Assembly: GCA_027487895.1 (NCBI GenBank)
Contig: JAIYCS010000003.1
Span: forward strand, 1-35,125
Direction: 5' to 3'
DNA: 35,125 nucleotides
Source: Sediminibacterium sp.
GTDB taxonomy: Bacteria; Bacteroidota; Bacteroidia; Chitinophagales; Chitinophagaceae
A program made the translations under genes and the position numbers. The first letter of the stretch is position 1. Every line of letters begins with the position of its first letter. This document shows, one piece after another, positions 34,459 to 35,125 of this stretch. Under the pieces are notes generated by a model that searched no databases, was not told where the DNA came from, and worked only from the letters and a program-made list of their open reading frames with translations.

Positions 34459-35125
34459 ATGAAAAACTGCTTGACCCTTTTGTGTATTGTAATCATAGCG
34501 TTTAGTGCTGCTGCGCAAACTAAAACGGTGTATCACGATATGCAGGAATTTACCTTGTTAGGACGTCCCATGCCTAATGCAACGGTGTATCAACGATTTC
34601 CGGATACAATTAAAAATTTACTCCGTAAGCCTGTATGGGATTTGAGTAAAAATCCTACTGGATTTGCTGTGTATTTTGAAACCAATGCCAAACAAATTTC
34701 TGCCAAATGGAAAACCGGATCCTCGGTTGTTTTTCAGCACGTGGCTGGTACGCTTGTTAAAGGGCTAGATTTATACGGTTTAGATAATGGAACATGGTAT
34801 TTTGCGGGTGTAGGAAAACCAAATGCCGCTGTATACCAAGAAGCCAATTTGGTAAAGGATATGGATGGCCAAATACGTCAATACTTACTTTACCTACCTG
34901 ATTATGAAACCTGCGATTCGCTTTTTATTGGCGTAGAAGAAGGCGCTACTATTCAAAAGCCACAGCAAAATTATTTTGAGGGTCAAAAGCCGCTGGTTGT
35001 TTATGGTACATCCATTGTGCAAGGCGCTTCTGCTATGCGGCCGGGGATGGCCTATCCAGCTCAGTTAGAACGAAGACTGGGGCGTGAAACCATTAATTTA
35101 GGTTTTAGTGGAAATGGACAGCTCG
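34459..35125 (+). CDS. SGNH/GDSL-family hydrolase, probable carbohydrate esterase (3' end beyond window)
   Basis: 222 codons are visible from the ATG at 34459 to the window edge. A signal peptide ends near SAAAQ. An N-terminal beta-sandwich (about 25-170) contains GFAVYFETNAKQISAKW and DLYGLDNGTWYFAG, fitting the SGNH_hydro_N domain. The SGNH hydrolase domain begins with VVYGTSIVQGASAMRPGMAYP at about 189, where Ser in GTS is the expected nucleophile of block I, and continues with INLGFSGNG (block II Gly). The Asp-His part of the catalytic triad lies beyond the window. Proteins of this architecture in Bacteroidota are often esterases that remove acetyl groups from glycans; for this gene that is an inference. 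It is divergent from the TonB receptor. Confidence 0.88.
   Translation, partial: MKNCLTLLCIVIIAFSAAAQTKTVYHDMQEFTLLGRPMPNATVYQRFPDTIKNLLRKPVWDLSKNPTGFAVYFETNAKQISAKWKTGSSVVFQHVAGTLVKGLDLYGLDNGTWYFAGVGKPNAAVYQEANLVKDMDGQIRQYLLYLPDYETCDSLFIGVEEGATIQKPQQNYFEGQKPLVVYGTSIVQGASAMRPGMAYPAQLERRLGRETINLGFSGNGQL

Noticed and set aside
1..35125. tRNA, rRNA, insertion sequence or integrase
   Set aside because: No cloverleaf with CCA-type arms, no rRNA-like sequence, no transposase-like reading frame and no flanking terminal repeats were seen anywhere in the window.

Overview
The window is Bacteroidota DNA. It carries two SusC/SusD pairs, a large Reg_prop/Y_Y_Y/HTH sensor regulator, SusE/SusF-type starch-binding lipoproteins, a type IX secretion sorting tail, short AT-rich gene spacers with few Shine-Dalgarno sites, and low GC. 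The overall style (PKD-bearing surface lipoproteins, GH16 enzymes, a DUF1684 protein, an HmuY-type lipoprotein) suggests the Chitinophagales/Chitinophagaceae side of the phylum. That family-level placement is an inference. No rRNA, tRNA, CRISPR array, insertion sequence, integrase or plasmid gene is visible, and no gene looks broken. Only the two genes at the window edges are incomplete.

Layout: (1) 3-617, the 3' end of a YadA-head-like repeat protein. (2) 722-3483, a TonB-dependent receptor plus an HmuY-family lipoprotein, a probable haem-acquisition pair closed by a strong terminator. (3) 3567-5126, a secreted family S1 sulfatase whose 3' end overlaps that of the convergent regulator. (4) 5097-7979 (minus), a membrane-spanning one-component regulator, divergent from (5) 8180-17724, a beta-glucan (laminarin-type) utilisation operon: SusC, SusD, a large PKD plus triple-repeat glycan-binding lipoprotein, a smaller PKD lipoprotein, a PKD-GH16 lipoprotein and a second GH16, ending in a near-ideal terminator. 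(6) 17950-27695, an alpha-glucan (starch/glycogen) operon: a T9SS-exported GH13 enzyme, SusC, SusD, SusE-like and SusF-like proteins, ending in a bidirectional terminator. (7) 27764-28648 (minus), a DUF1684 protein. (8) 28732-32479, a GH3 beta-glucosidase and a GH125 alpha-mannosidase. (9) 32491-34389 (minus), a BtuB-like TonB receptor, divergent from (10) 34459 to the window edge, an SGNH hydrolase.

Working model (inference from gene content): the surface GH16 lipoprotein and binding proteins cut and hold beta-1,3(/1,4)-glucan. The first SusC/SusD imports oligosaccharides, the second GH16 and the GH3 trim them towards glucose, and the divergent sensor senses a breakdown product and activates the operon. 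The next operon does the same job for alpha-glucan with the GH13 enzyme and the second Sus complex. A complete starch system would also need enzymes equivalent to SusA and SusB, which are not here. The GH125 and the sulfatase hint that the natural food is a composite material (algal or fungal biomass) rather than one pure glucan.

The most interesting non-coding signals are a perfect 17-bp direct repeat spaced by 53 bp between the regulator and the first susC, a cluster of palindromes at the start of the alpha-glucan operon, and a terminator hairpin directly in front of the sulfatase. There is no gene-free stretch longer than 300 bases. The largest gaps are 7980-8179 and 17725-17949.
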